Of a DNA stretch of 64,000 nt, positions 17,100 through 26,577 are shown in pieces (position 1 is the stretch's first letter; each line of letters opens with the position of its first letter). Under the pieces are notes generated by a model. It did no database searches. It worked only from the letters and a program-made list of their open reading frames with translations, and had not been told where the DNA came from. The stretch comes from Sulfurovum sp. UBA5198 (GTDB lineage Bacteria; Campylobacterota; Campylobacteria; Campylobacterales; Sulfurovaceae): positions 1-64,000 of the forward strand of contig DHVW01000010.1 of the NCBI GenBank assembly GCA_002412865.1, given 5' to 3'. Both the position numbers and the translations under genes were made by a program.

Positions 17100-17232
17100 A
17101 AAATCCCAACTTTCAAATATTTGCTAAACTTAATGTGAATAACTTTTTGTATTTTAGCAAATATTGGCTAAAATTAGGGCAATAAACAAAGTTGAGTAAA
17201 ATTATTCACTATGTGAACAAGGATGTGAATGA
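17100..17232. other. oriC1: oriC1: ruvC-dnaA segment of the bipartite origin
   Basis: The region holds four DnaA-box-like 9-mers: TTATTCACA (minus, 17134-17142), TTATTCACT (plus, 17202-17210), TTGTTCACA (minus, 17212-17220) and TCATTCACA (minus, 17224-17232, overlapping the ruvC start). The last equals the Helicobacter-type box. A perfect 13-base inverted repeat (17116-17128 and 17153-17165) encloses the first box. It must also contain the divergent promoters of dnaA and ruvC. Confidence 0.7.
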
Positions 17233-17711
17233 ATATACTAGGAATTGACCCCGGAAGCCGTAATTTAGGCTATTGTATAGTAGAAACAAGCGGTGTGAAA
17301 ATATCATTGATAGAGGCAGGTTTACTTAAATTTAGTGGAAATACTCTACAAGAGAAGATGATTGAGCTCTCAAGGGGTCTAGATGTTATTTTAGGAGCAA
17401 ATATTATAGATGAAGTGGCTATTGAGGATATATTTTTTGCATTCAATCCTAATAGTGTTTTGAAGCTTGCACAGTTTCGTGGTGCTATATCTATGAAAGT
17501 TTTGGAGGTCAAAGGAGTGTTCCATGAATATACACCTTTGCAGGTCAAAAAATCGGTTACAGGCAATGGAAAAGCTACTAAAGAACAGGTTGCATTTATG
17601 GTAAAAAAAATATTGAAAATTAATAAAGAGATAAAACCACTAGATATTACTGATGCAATGGCAGTTGCAATAACACATTCCCAGCGAGTAATGGCAAGAA
17701 AAAGTGTATAA
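17229..17711 (+). CDS. ruvC: Crossover junction endodeoxyribonuclease RuvC
   Basis: Holliday-junction resolvase of 160 residues, acting with RuvAB. MNILGIDPGSRNLGYC supplies the first catalytic Asp; AIEDIFF supplies the Glu in the centre, and DITDAMAVAITH near the C-terminus supplies the last acidic residues. Length is normal. The GTGA-rich start region overlaps a DnaA box, so initiator binding may affect its expression. Placement of ruvC next to dnaA, diverging from it, is seen in several Campylobacterota. Confidence 0.93.
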   Translation: MNILGIDPGSRNLGYCIVETSGVKISLIEAGLLKFSGNTLQEKMIELSRGLDVILGANIIDEVAIEDIFFAFNPNSVLKLAQFRGAISMKVLEVKGVFHEYTPLQVKKSVTGNGKATKEQVAFMVKKILKINKEIKPLDITDAMAVAITHSQRVMARKSV

Positions 17712-17736
17712 TATTTCAAATTAATAAGGAGAGATT

Positions 17737-18693
17737 ATGGATAATATTTACGATATTATTATTATCGGTGGAGGACCGGGTGGCATTGGAGTTTCAATTG
17801 AGTCAAAAATACTTGGTCTAGAAAAGATACTTCTAATTGAAAAAAGTGACAATCACTCACATACTATACGAAAATTTTATAAAGATAAAAAACGGGTTGA
17901 TAAAGACTGGCAAGGTCAAGCAGTAACACTAGAAGGTAATATAGAGTTTATAGACGGCACAAAAGAGTCTACTATTGATTATTTTGATTCCTTGCTTGAT
18001 AATCACCTTATAGATGCAAAATTTAATTGTGAAGTTGATAAAGTGGTTAAAAGTGGAGATATTTTTATCGTAACTACAAGTGATGGAGAGTTTGCTTCTA
18101 AAAATGTAGTAGTTAGTGTAGGTCGAATGGGAAAACCAAACAAGCCATCATACATAATCCCGCCATCATTAAAAACTCAAGTTAATTTTAATCTAGACAA
18201 ATGTAGTAATGGTGAAAAAATTGTAATCATAGGAGGTGGCGATAGTGCAGTGGAGTATGCTTGTGATTTGAGCGAAACTAATAATGTCACTCTGTGCTAT
18301 AGAAGAGCAGAGCTAAGCAAGCCAAACCCTACTAATCAAGCACTATTTACTACATATAAACAGTTAGGTAAAATAACACCAAAATTTGGAGTTAATATAG
18401 AATCGCTAGATAATGAGCATGGCCAAATAAAAATGGTATTTAGTGATGATACTAGTGAGTTATTTGATAGAGCTATTTACGCTCTAGGAGGCACTACACC
18501 AATCGATTTTTTGAAGAAATGTGGAGTTGTACTTGATGATAATGGTGAGCCGATATTTGATAGCAATTATGAGACAAAGACAAGTGGCATGTTTATAGCT
18601 GGTGATATTGCATTTAAAAGTGGCGGAAGCATAGCGATAGCTCTAAATCACGGCCATAAAATAGTCAATTATATTCAGAACAAAAATATTTAG
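17737..18693 (+). CDS. YpdA-like FAD/NAD(P)-dependent oxidoreductase
   Basis: A 318-residue pyridine nucleotide-dependent flavoprotein of the thioredoxin-reductase fold. The FAD motif GGGPGGIG is at 10-17 and the second nucleotide motif GGGDSAVEYACDL near 163-175. Near the C-terminus is the FAD segment IAGDIAF. There is no CxxC redox pair at the usual thioredoxin-reductase place, which fits YpdA (bacillithiol disulfide reductase) -like proteins that occur in many bacteria lacking bacillithiol. The substrate here is unknown. An AAGGAGAG site precedes the ATG and the gene lies 25 bases after ruvC, so they may be co-transcribed. The next gene is convergent. Confidence 0.75.
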   Translation: MDNIYDIIIIGGGPGGIGVSIESKILGLEKILLIEKSDNHSHTIRKFYKDKKRVDKDWQGQAVTLEGNIEFIDGTKESTIDYFDSLLDNHLIDAKFNCEVDKVVKSGDIFIVTTSDGEFASKNVVVSVGRMGKPNKPSYIIPPSLKTQVNFNLDKCSNGEKIVIIGGGDSAVEYACDLSETNNVTLCYRRAELSKPNPTNQALFTTYKQLGKITPKFGVNIESLDNEHGQIKMVFSDDTSELFDRAIYALGGTTPIDFLKKCGVVLDDNGEPIFDSNYETKTSGMFIAGDIAFKSGGSIAIALNHGHKIVNYIQNKNI

Positions 18694-18699
18694 CGTTAA

Positions 18700-20415
18700 T
18701 TATGGGGCAGGAACTCCTGCTGGTTTTGCATTTTTATCCACACTTATCAATCTTTTCGTTGGAACTTTAAAACTATTTTTATGATTACTAGCTGTTGATT
18801 CTGCAATTATGAGATCGTACATATATATATCATAATCAAAATATATAAGTCCATCTGTCTCTCTAGCAGTAAAATAGAGAGTGTGGATAGGTACTTTTTT
18901 GTTTAGTGGTACTGTTGTAGTTTTCATTGAGTCCAATATCTCATCCACTTTACTATCATCATATTTACCATTTGTGTTTGAGTCAATTATCATTTTTGCC
19001 AGTTCCAGAGGTCTTTGAAGTCTCATACATCCAGAGCTATAGACTCTATATCTTCTTGAAAATAAAGTAGGATTGTCAGTATCGTGCAAATATACATCAT
19101 ACTTGTTTGGAAGATTAAATTTTACTCTCCCTAATGCATTTGTATTTCCTGGATCTTGAGTGAATCTAAATGGTACTGAGGCTGAATTTTTTTCATATTG
19201 ATCAAGTTCACCTTCTGAGAGGTAGACCTCTTTGTTTCCTGCAAAAACACGGATATTATTTTTGGATAAAAAATCAGGCTCAGTTTTAAGAACAGGAATA
19301 AGGTCTTTTTTGATTAGATTGTCTGTAATAGTCCAAGTAGGGTTAAATACCAAATTTTCTACCACATCACTAAAAATAGGTGTTGGTCTGTCTATTCTAC
19401 CAACAACTGCTTTTGATCTAAAACTTGGATATTTAGAGTTGTTAAAATACTCTAAGCTATATGATGGTATATTTACCTCTATTCGCTCATCCTCTAGATA
19501 TCTTGGATATAGTTTTGTCTTATCTAGATTGGTCGTGATGCTTTGCAAATGCATAGAGAGTGGCTGATTTAGATAGTAGTTAGTTGTATTATCTACTTTT
19601 CCTGTTTGCTCTATATTGTATCGTTTTTGATATCTAAGAACGGCATTTTTTAGTTCGCTATCAAATTGATTATCGATAGATAAATACGATGGATAGTCAC
19701 CAAGTGTTCTAAGCAGCCTCTTTAGACTAACAACCCTATCTGAAGAGTCTCCAATAGTAAGCGTATTTCCATATGGGACACTCTCAAATGATTTCATACT
19801 TCTGTATTTTTTGTATATATTAACAAGTTCCTTGTACCTGTCTTGGAGTGGAATTATAGATTCTAAGTATGAATTAATATCTCCATCCATCACGGCTATT
19901 GCCATCATTTTTTCGTTTGGAAAGGTATTTGGTGTCATTTCCCAATCAGCTCTTATATCATCACTTTCCCTAAGGGCGACCATTTTTCTTTTTACTAAGT
20001 TCCAGTCAACATCTCCTTGTGATATAAAGTCAACTAAAGCAACAAAACTATAACTAGCAGCCACATCTAATCTAGCATACGCAGGTGCCATTTGTGATTC
20101 GTCGATTGTACGATTATCTATCATATATGATAGTTGCTCTATCTCTTTTCTGCCAAAATCTTTCTCTTTATAATTGTACATTGGATCTTTCAAGGCCAAT
20201 AATAAATCATACATTTTTCGTCTATTTTGCGTGCCAACCCACAGAGGTCTGTATTCACTATTTGCATATAATTTTTCTATTATTGCACTATTTTTGCCAC
20301 GGAGATGGTTTGATAGGCTATTTTTTATCTCGAATGATATATCAAGTTGCTGATTTTGCTCAGCATATAGAACAGTATTGATAAATAGTAAAAATATTGT
20401 AAAAATAATTTTCAA
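18700..20415 (-). CDS. L,D-transpeptidase (YcbB/LdtD-type)
   Basis: A 571-residue periplasmic enzyme predicted to form 3-3 cross-links in peptidoglycan or cut stem peptides. It has a signal peptide (residues 1-18, ending VLYAE), a scaffold region, a peptidoglycan-binding domain around 220-285 (LKRLLRTLGDYP, AVLRYQKRYNIEQTGKVD) and a YkuD catalytic domain with YLHDTDN and the nucleophile motif YSSGCMRLQRP near residue 470. The order of domains is as in E. coli YcbB. The end is Pro-rich. Its stop is six bases from the convergent YpdA-like gene. Divergent from the tolC gene upstream across a 144-base AT-rich gap. Confidence 0.88.
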   Translation of the reverse strand: MKIIFTIFLLFINTVLYAEQNQQLDISFEIKNSLSNHLRGKNSAIIEKLYANSEYRPLWVGTQNRRKMYDLLLALKDPMYNYKEKDFGRKEIEQLSYMIDNRTIDESQMAPAYARLDVAASYSFVALVDFISQGDVDWNLVKRKMVALRESDDIRADWEMTPNTFPNEKMMAIAVMDGDINSYLESIIPLQDRYKELVNIYKKYRSMKSFESVPYGNTLTIGDSSDRVVSLKRLLRTLGDYPSYLSIDNQFDSELKNAVLRYQKRYNIEQTGKVDNTTNYYLNQPLSMHLQSITTNLDKTKLYPRYLEDERIEVNIPSYSLEYFNNSKYPSFRSKAVVGRIDRPTPIFSDVVENLVFNPTWTITDNLIKKDLIPVLKTEPDFLSKNNIRVFAGNKEVYLSEGELDQYEKNSASVPFRFTQDPGNTNALGRVKFNLPNKYDVYLHDTDNPTLFSRRYRVYSSGCMRLQRPLELAKMIIDSNTNGKYDDSKVDEILDSMKTTTVPLNKKVPIHTLYFTARETDGLIYFDYDIYMYDLIIAESTASNHKNSFKVPTKRLISVDKNAKPAGVPAP

Positions 20416-20559
20416 AATAAAACCCCAATTTTCTTAAATCACGATTAATCATTATATAGAAAATTTATAAAAATTAGAATATAGCAATTTAAATATTATA
20501 TATTTAGCCAATTATGATACAATTATTACAAATCAAACAAGAGAGAGCATATAATAATA

Positions 20560-21870
20560 ATGAGATTGCTATTTTCTATATCATTTATCTTTTTGTCGCT
20601 ATTAGAAGCACAAACACTCGACAATGCAGACAATACAATCCAATATAGTAATAGTAACAGATATTGCATAGAAGATATAATCAATATGACACTGCTAACT
20701 CACCCCACAATCAAAATGAATAGGCAGATAATCAAAGGTTCTGACGCACAGCTAAGAGGTGCAAAATGGGGATACTATCCAACTCCATCATTAAGTTCAT
20801 ATCAAACTGGGGATAATCTATTTGGTGCAACGCTTAGCATAGATCAACCACTATTCACTGGTGGAAAGCTTGATGCAAACTATGATTTGGCACTTGCAAA
20901 CAAAAAAAGTTCAGAATATTCACTTGAAGATAGTGCCTATACGCTTATAGAGACACTACTCAATAATATAAAAACATATATGGAAGGCGAAAGTAGCTAC
21001 ACGGTACTACTTGAAGGACAAAAACAGCTTCGTATTCTTGAAGGTATGGTTTCAAGAAGGGTGGCAGCAGGTGTATCATCAAGGGCAGATATGGATCTAC
21101 TCTCAGCTAGGCTCTATCAGATGGACACAGATTTGAATTTTGCAAAGACAAAAAGAGATACAGCGTTGGCCCAAATAGAGATAATGACAGGAAGACCGTT
21201 TGATAATAAACTAATAGTTGAATTGTCAGCACCAGTAGTGAGTGGAACCCTTAGTAGTGTAATTGATGAGTCCATGAATACTCACCCGCTACTAAAAAAG
21301 ATAGATGCACAAAGAGAGTATGCAAAAGCCGAGCTTGATAAAGCAAAAGCAAATATTTGGCCAAATTTGAGCTTAAAAGTACAACAAAATTTCGGCAGTA
21401 GCTCGATGACCATAGATACGCCAAGCGACAACAATCCTTTTGTATACATATCACTTCAGGCATCTACAGGAGCAGGTTTATCTGCTAGAAGTGCAATTGA
21501 AGGTGCACAAGCAAAGATTTTACAAGTAGAGCAAGAAAAATTAATCGCTAAACAATCTATTGTAAATAAAATAATGTTCGCATATAATGATTATAATTCG
21601 GCAATCAGTAGAATATCCAGTCAAGGCAAATCAGTAGGATCATCACAAAGAGTTTTTGCATCATACACTAGATTGTTTCTAGCTGGCAAGAGGCAGTGGC
21701 TAGACCTAGTTAACACATCAAGAGAAGTTACACAAAATGAGATAGCCTTTTCTAGTGTAAAAGTAACCATGCTCATCGCTGCTTATCAATTAGCACTCTA
21801 CAAGGGTGACATAAATCCTCTTGGCACATTTAGAGATAAAAATAACCAAATTGGAAAGGTCAATAAATGA
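20560..21870 (+). CDS. TolC-family outer-membrane efflux/secretion protein
   Basis: A 436-residue TolC-like protein, the outer-membrane duct of the type I secretion system encoded by this operon. It has a signal peptide (residues 1-17), then two repeated halves rich in long amphipathic helices, each with the typical Pro/Gly-bounded beta strands (around PSLSSYQTGDNLFGATLSI and PNLSLKVQQNFGS). It overlaps the ABC transporter gene by four bases (ATGA). Homologues in LapB/LapC-type systems are LapE-like. Confidence 0.88.
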   Translation: MRLLFSISFIFLSLLEAQTLDNADNTIQYSNSNRYCIEDIINMTLLTHPTIKMNRQIIKGSDAQLRGAKWGYYPTPSLSSYQTGDNLFGATLSIDQPLFTGGKLDANYDLALANKKSSEYSLEDSAYTLIETLLNNIKTYMEGESSYTVLLEGQKQLRILEGMVSRRVAAGVSSRADMDLLSARLYQMDTDLNFAKTKRDTALAQIEIMTGRPFDNKLIVELSAPVVSGTLSSVIDESMNTHPLLKKIDAQREYAKAELDKAKANIWPNLSLKVQQNFGSSSMTIDTPSDNNPFVYISLQASTGAGLSARSAIEGAQAKILQVEQEKLIAKQSIVNKIMFAYNDYNSAISRISSQGKSVGSSQRVFASYTRLFLAGKRQWLDLVNTSREVTQNEIAFSSVKVTMLIAAYQLALYKGDINPLGTFRDKNNQIGKVNK

Positions 21871-23999
21871 GTATTTATAGAGAAATAAATAATCTAAAAA
21901 AAGATAGCGATTGGCTTATGCAAATATGCTCTTTGCCTAATTTTTCGGCATCTAGATTAAATAGACATGAACAAGAAGAGCTTGCCAAAAAGATAGAAAA
22001 ACTGACTTTAGTAGATGATAAGTTGACATTTGAATACTACAACGATATTTTCAAATCACACAATTTAGTTGCACCTAAATGGAGTGACAACATAAGCGAG
22101 GAATCACTCCCTGCAATGGCACTTATACCAAATGTTGGCATGAGGATACTGATGGAGAAGATTCCTGATGGGACTTGGAAGTGTGATAGTGTAGAGGGAA
22201 TTAAATATTATAGTAATTTTGCACTAGGTACTAAATTCACACCAATAAGAGCTAAAAGAGTAGAGAGTAAAAAAATTACAGCATTTGAGATGTTTAAAAC
22301 TATAGCATTGCAACAAAAAAAAATAATTTTCTATGCAGGAGTAGCAACAATCAGTATAAATGCTCTAGCCCTTGGAACATCATTTTTTAGTATGCAGGTT
22401 TATGACAGGGTTATCCCTACTCATGGCATGACAACGCTTATTGCACTGGCAGCTGGTGTTTTTATAGCCATACTTTTGGAGGCTATTATAAAAATAGCTA
22501 GGTCAGCAATATTGGATCACGCATCAACCGCGATGGACAAGAGTTATTCTCATAATATATTTGATACATTTCTAAAGCTCAGGCTTGATGGTATACCACA
22601 AAGCGTTGGCAATTTGGCAGGTCAACTCCAAGGCTATGCTAGTATTCGTGCATTTATATCATCTGCAGCTATATACTTTATTGTTGATTTTCCATTTGTT
22701 ATATTTTTTGCATTCATAATTTTGTTATTAGGTGGATGGATAATGGCTCTTGTTCCTCTAATATTTTTGGCCTTGTCTATTGTTACAGCTCTATTTTTCA
22801 AAAACAAAATTGAAGTTCTAACAAAAGCATCTATAGCAGCGTCGAATAAAAAATTAGGACTTCTAGTGGAGACAGTAGAGAGTGCAGAAAATGTAAAAGC
22901 CACTGGAGCTAGTTATTCAGTTCTTAGCAAGTGGAATGCACTAACAGAAGATGCAATTGATGATGATATAGCCATCAGACACTATAGTGAACTAGCAGGA
23001 TATATTGCATCATTTTTACAACAAGTTAGCTATGTGGCACTAGTTGCTATGGGCGCGTATTTGGTTAGTAGTGGCGAAAGTACTCTAACTATGGGGGGGC
23101 TTATAGCCGCCTCAATACTTGCAGGTAGGGTTCTCGGACCAGTTGCACAATTGCCAAATATGTTTGTTCAGTATGGCAGAGCAAAAGTTACAGTCGGTGA
23201 TCTTAATAGAATATATGAACTTCCACGCGATAATGAAGGAGTGTCAAAGCCTTTGATGCCAGCTGATATTGAACCAAGATATAGCTGTCAAGGTGTCAAA
23301 TTTTCATATGGAGAAAATACAAACTCAATAAATATATCAAATCTAAATATAAACAAAGGTGAGCGAGTAGCACTTCTAGGCATAATTGGTTCTGGAAAAT
23401 CTACTATGCTAAAAATGCTAGCTGGTCTGTACGCCCCACAGGAAGGTACGGTTCTACTAGGTGGTATGGATATACAGCAAATAGCTAGAGATAAAGTAAG
23501 TCAAACTATAGGATATTTGCCTCAAAGTACAAAGCTAATATCAGGAACTCTTAGAGATAATCTACTTATGGGTATGGTTGGGGTTGATGACCAGATGATA
23601 TTAGATGCTAGCAATAAAACGGGTCTATCAGGTCTAATAAACAGTCTTCCCAAAGGGCTAGATACTCCAGTACCAGAGGGTGGCTCAAGTGTTTCAGGTG
23701 GACAAAAACAGTTGATAGCAATTACTAGAATGGTGCTAGCAGCTCCAAAAATATGGTTACTTGATGAACCAACAGCAAATATGGATGATGCAACTGAGAA
23801 GCATATATTGCAAGTGCTTAATAATAGTATTTCGGAGAATCAGACTCTTATTCTGGTTACGCATAAACCAGCACTTTTAGGAATTGTAGGCAGGGTCATT
23901 GTTGTAACTCCACAAGGAATAGCTATGGATGGACCAAGGGATGCCGTATTAAATAAACTATCTGAAAATAATATAAAAAAACAAGTTAAAAAAGGATAA
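21867..23999 (+). CDS. Type I secretion ABC transporter (LapB/HlyB-like)
   Basis: A 710-residue fused permease-ATPase that exports a large protein directly across both membranes. Residues 1-130 form a degenerate peptidase C39-like domain without the catalytic cysteine, as in RTX-protein exporters. Six membrane helices follow at about 150-430. The ATPase domain has Walker A GIIGSGKST (near 505), signature SGGQKQL and Walker B WLLDEPTANMD. It is the central gene of the tolC-ABC-hlyD operon and overlaps tolC by four bases. The transported substrate is not encoded next to it. Confidence 0.92.
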   Translation: MSIYREINNLKKDSDWLMQICSLPNFSASRLNRHEQEELAKKIEKLTLVDDKLTFEYYNDIFKSHNLVAPKWSDNISEESLPAMALIPNVGMRILMEKIPDGTWKCDSVEGIKYYSNFALGTKFTPIRAKRVESKKITAFEMFKTIALQQKKIIFYAGVATISINALALGTSFFSMQVYDRVIPTHGMTTLIALAAGVFIAILLEAIIKIARSAILDHASTAMDKSYSHNIFDTFLKLRLDGIPQSVGNLAGQLQGYASIRAFISSAAIYFIVDFPFVIFFAFIILLLGGWIMALVPLIFLALSIVTALFFKNKIEVLTKASIAASNKKLGLLVETVESAENVKATGASYSVLSKWNALTEDAIDDDIAIRHYSELAGYIASFLQQVSYVALVAMGAYLVSSGESTLTMGGLIAASILAGRVLGPVAQLPNMFVQYGRAKVTVGDLNRIYELPRDNEGVSKPLMPADIEPRYSCQGVKFSYGENTNSINISNLNINKGERVALLGIIGSGKSTMLKMLAGLYAPQEGTVLLGGMDIQQIARDKVSQTIGYLPQSTKLISGTLRDNLLMGMVGVDDQMILDASNKTGLSGLINSLPKGLDTPVPEGGSSVSGGQKQLIAITRMVLAAPKIWLLDEPTANMDDATEKHILQVLNNSISENQTLILVTHKPALLGIVGRVIVVTPQGIAMDGPRDAVLNKLSENNIKKQVKKG

Positions 24000-24001
24000 T
24001 T

Positions 24002-25168
24002 ATGAGCAACACCGTACCCCTAATATCTAGAATTAATCCCCTATGGATAATATTTGGCTCACTATTTTTGCTTATTGTGCCATTTTTTATCTGGGCATCA
24101 TGGGCAGAGCTTGATCAGATTTCACATGCACAAGGGCAAGTTATTGCAACGGCAAAAACTCAAGAGATACAATCCTCGAGTGATGGAGTTATAGAAAAGT
24201 TATTTGTAAAAGAGGGGCAAAAAGTCAAAAAAGGTGAAAGGCTTATTATGATGGAAAAAGATAAAGCCCAAGCAGGATTTGATGATAGTAAATCAAAAGT
24301 AGCAGCTCTAAAAGCAGCACTTGTAAGACTAAACTCAGAAGTATACGGAAAACCATTGGTTTTTCCAGCAGAAGTAAAAGAGTACCCAGAATATGTTTCA
24401 AATCAAACAGAATTGTTCAAGAGAAGACAACAAGCACTTAATGATGAGATTTCGGCACTTAATGAATCTTTGCAACTTGCAAAGCAAGAGCTTAGCTTAA
24501 ATCAGCCATTACTAGCATCTGGTGATATAGGTGCAACTGAAGTAATTAGGCTAAAAAGACAAGTTGCAGATCTCAAAGGTCAAATATCTAACAAAAGAAA
24601 CAAATATTTCCAAGACTCACAAGCAGAGATGACAAAAGCAGAAGAAGAGTTATCAAGTAAATCCCAAGAGCTAGAGGATCGCAAAATTACATTAGAGTGG
24701 ATGGATATACTATCTCCAATGGACGCAATCGTAAAAGACATCTTAATTACGACTAGGGGTGCTAGGGTGCGACCTGGAGATATTATTATGGCACTTGTGC
24801 CTTCAGGCGATAAGTTGCTTATAGAGGCAAAATTACCACCATCTGATATATCATTTGTTAGAGTTGGTCAGAAAGTTGCTGTAAAGCTTGATGCGTATGA
24901 TTATGCAATATATGGTATTTTTGACGGAAAAGTTGTTTATATAAGTCCTGATGCTTTGATGGAAAAAACACAACAAGGTGAGAAACAGTACTTTAGAGTA
25001 CGAATAGCACTAGATAATAATGAACTCACAGCTAAAAATGGTAAGAAAATTGAAGCAACACCAGGTATGACAACCCAAGTTGATATAATTACAGGCAGTA
25101 GAACCGTCCTTCAGTATCTAACCAAGCCAATTACAAAAACACTAAGCGAATCATTCCACGAGAGGTAA
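24002..25168 (+). CDS. Type I secretion membrane-fusion protein (HlyD/LapC-like)
   Basis: A 388-residue periplasmic adaptor joining the ABC transporter to TolC. It has one N-terminal membrane helix (about 15-35), a biotinyl-lipoyl half-motif (SSDGVIEKLFVKEGQKVKKG, about 57-76), a long coiled coil (about 135-225), a second lipoyl half (ILSPMDAIVKDI) and the C-terminal beta-barrel (PGMTTQVDIITG). Two bases separate it from the ABC gene stop, and the next gene begins two bases after its own stop. Confidence 0.92.
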   Translation: MSNTVPLISRINPLWIIFGSLFLLIVPFFIWASWAELDQISHAQGQVIATAKTQEIQSSSDGVIEKLFVKEGQKVKKGERLIMMEKDKAQAGFDDSKSKVAALKAALVRLNSEVYGKPLVFPAEVKEYPEYVSNQTELFKRRQQALNDEISALNESLQLAKQELSLNQPLLASGDIGATEVIRLKRQVADLKGQISNKRNKYFQDSQAEMTKAEEELSSKSQELEDRKITLEWMDILSPMDAIVKDILITTRGARVRPGDIIMALVPSGDKLLIEAKLPPSDISFVRVGQKVAVKLDAYDYAIYGIFDGKVVYISPDALMEKTQQGEKQYFRVRIALDNNELTAKNGKKIEATPGMTTQVDIITGSRTVLQYLTKPITKTLSESFHER

Positions 25169-25170
25169 TA

Positions 25171-25911
25171 GTGAAAATACTATTAGCTCCTAGCGAAACA
25201 AAAACCATATATAATGACAGCAAGTTTGACATAGAAAAACTCTTGTTTGCTAGCGATTTGCCGATACGCAGTGAGTGCTTGGATAAGTATAATGAAATTA
25301 TTAGTAGCAATAATGCAGACAATATAAATGAGATATTCGGACTAAAAAAACAAAGCGACATAGAGTTTTATAAGCAAGTAATCGATGAGAACTCTCCAGC
25401 ATGTAAGGCTATTAAGCTATATACTGGTGTGGCATTTGATTACCTAAATTATAGCTCACTAGACTTCAAAGCCCAAAAACATATTGATGATAGTGTTATC
25501 ATATTTTCTAATCTATTTGGTGCGGTTAGAGCTAGTGATAGTTTAACTCTTTATAGACTACAACAGGGCAAAAGCCTAGGAGAGCTGAAGACGGAAGCGC
25601 TTTACAAAAAATCAAGCTCACTGCTACTGGATAAACTACTCATAGACGAAGATATATTAGATATTCGCGCTGGATATTATGATAAGTTCTATACGCCAAA
25701 TAAGAGCTATACGACACTAAAGTTTCTAAAAGATGGCAAAGTTGTGAGCCACTATGCAAAAGCTTATCGCGGTAAAGTGTTGCGTGAAATAGCCCTCAAA
25801 GGCATACAAACACTTGAGGAGTTTATGGCGATGAATATCGAAGGGCTAAAGATAAACGAGATACAGACTCGTAAAAATCGCACAGAAATAATCTTTAATA
25901 TAGAGGTATAG
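25171..25911 (+). CDS. yaaA: YaaA/DUF328 family protein (peroxide stress)
   Basis: A 246-residue cytoplasmic protein of the YaaA family; in E. coli YaaA lowers free iron during hydrogen peroxide stress and binds DNA. Family features: N-terminal MKILLAPSETKT (family: SPAKT), YTGVAFDYL, SNLFGAVRASD, YRLQ and the basic SHYAKAYRGKVLRE near the C-terminus. A GTG start is used, with AGAGGT upstream. It starts two bases after the HlyD stop, though it has no known role in secretion, so it is probably just part of the same transcript. Confidence 0.85.
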   Translation: MKILLAPSETKTIYNDSKFDIEKLLFASDLPIRSECLDKYNEIISSNNADNINEIFGLKKQSDIEFYKQVIDENSPACKAIKLYTGVAFDYLNYSSLDFKAQKHIDDSVIIFSNLFGAVRASDSLTLYRLQQGKSLGELKTEALYKKSSSLLLDKLLIDEDILDIRAGYYDKFYTPNKSYTTLKFLKDGKVVSHYAKAYRGKVLREIALKGIQTLEEFMAMNIEGLKINEIQTRKNRTEIIFNIEV

Positions 25912-25912
25912 T

Positions 25913-26239
25913 ATGAGAGAAAATCTATTTGAAATGGGTGCAAATCTAAATGATGGCTGGAGTAGTGACAATAAAGACAAAGAGGAAAAAAAAGAAACTG
26001 CAACAAAAGATCCTGAAAAACATAGATTGCACTTTGCTCGTGAAAAACGAAATGGCAAGATTGTCACTATTGTAAAGCCATTCTTCTTGAGCAATGATAT
26101 ATTAGAAGTGTTACTGAAAACACTCAAAAAATCACTTGCCATAGGTGGCACTATCAAGGATAATACTCTAGAGTTCCAAGGCGAAGTGCGAGAAAAGCTC
26201 CAAATAGCACTTATGAAATTAGGCTATGGTATAAAATGA
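25913..26239 (+). CDS. SUI1/eIF1-like translation factor (YciH-type)
   Basis: A 108-residue protein with an acidic, Lys-rich N-terminal stretch and a SUI1 domain from about residue 42 (REKRNGKIVTIVKPF, then LKKSLAIGGTIKDNTLEFQG and a C-terminal LMKLGYGIK). The family contains YciH, which influences start-codon selection under stress. It begins one base after the yaaA stop, so the two are coupled. Confidence 0.8.
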   Translation: MRENLFEMGANLNDGWSSDNKDKEEKKETATKDPEKHRLHFAREKRNGKIVTIVKPFFLSNDILEVLLKTLKKSLAIGGTIKDNTLEFQGEVREKLQIALMKLGYGIK

Positions 26240-26248
26240 TACATGGGT

Positions 26249-26473
26249 TTATTTTGATGCGATTTTCATTGCTAATTTTCTAGCGAATGGGAACACAAGT
26301 AGTATAGTTGGGAATGCCAAAGCCCAAGCAAATATCCACGCATGTAACCATGCTCCTACAAATCCTTCGACAAGCCCGAGATTGATAAGCGTAATCGCAC
26401 CTGACATTATAAAGCTCATAAAGCATGAGAGCAGTGCGGCTTGTACTTGATGTAGATATTTTGCCGAAATCAT
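26249..26473 (-). CDS. DUF2798 small membrane protein
   Basis: A 74-residue protein with two hydrophobic helices: about 12-32, containing FIMSGAITLINLGL, and 42-66, containing WLHAWIFAWALAFP. Both segments match the DUF2798 pattern. Function is unknown. It is convergent with the SUI1-like gene, with a nine-base gap. Confidence 0.75.
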   Translation of the reverse strand: MISAKYLHQVQAALLSCFMSFIMSGAITLINLGLVEGFVGAWLHAWIFAWALAFPTILLVFPFARKLAMKIASK

Positions 26474-26577
26474 TTTTTTCCTTATTGGTTACGAAATTCA
26501 ATTATAGTATTTTTTTACTGCTTTTACAAAATATAGAAGCACACAGTAAAAAACTTATTTTTACAATATATTATACT

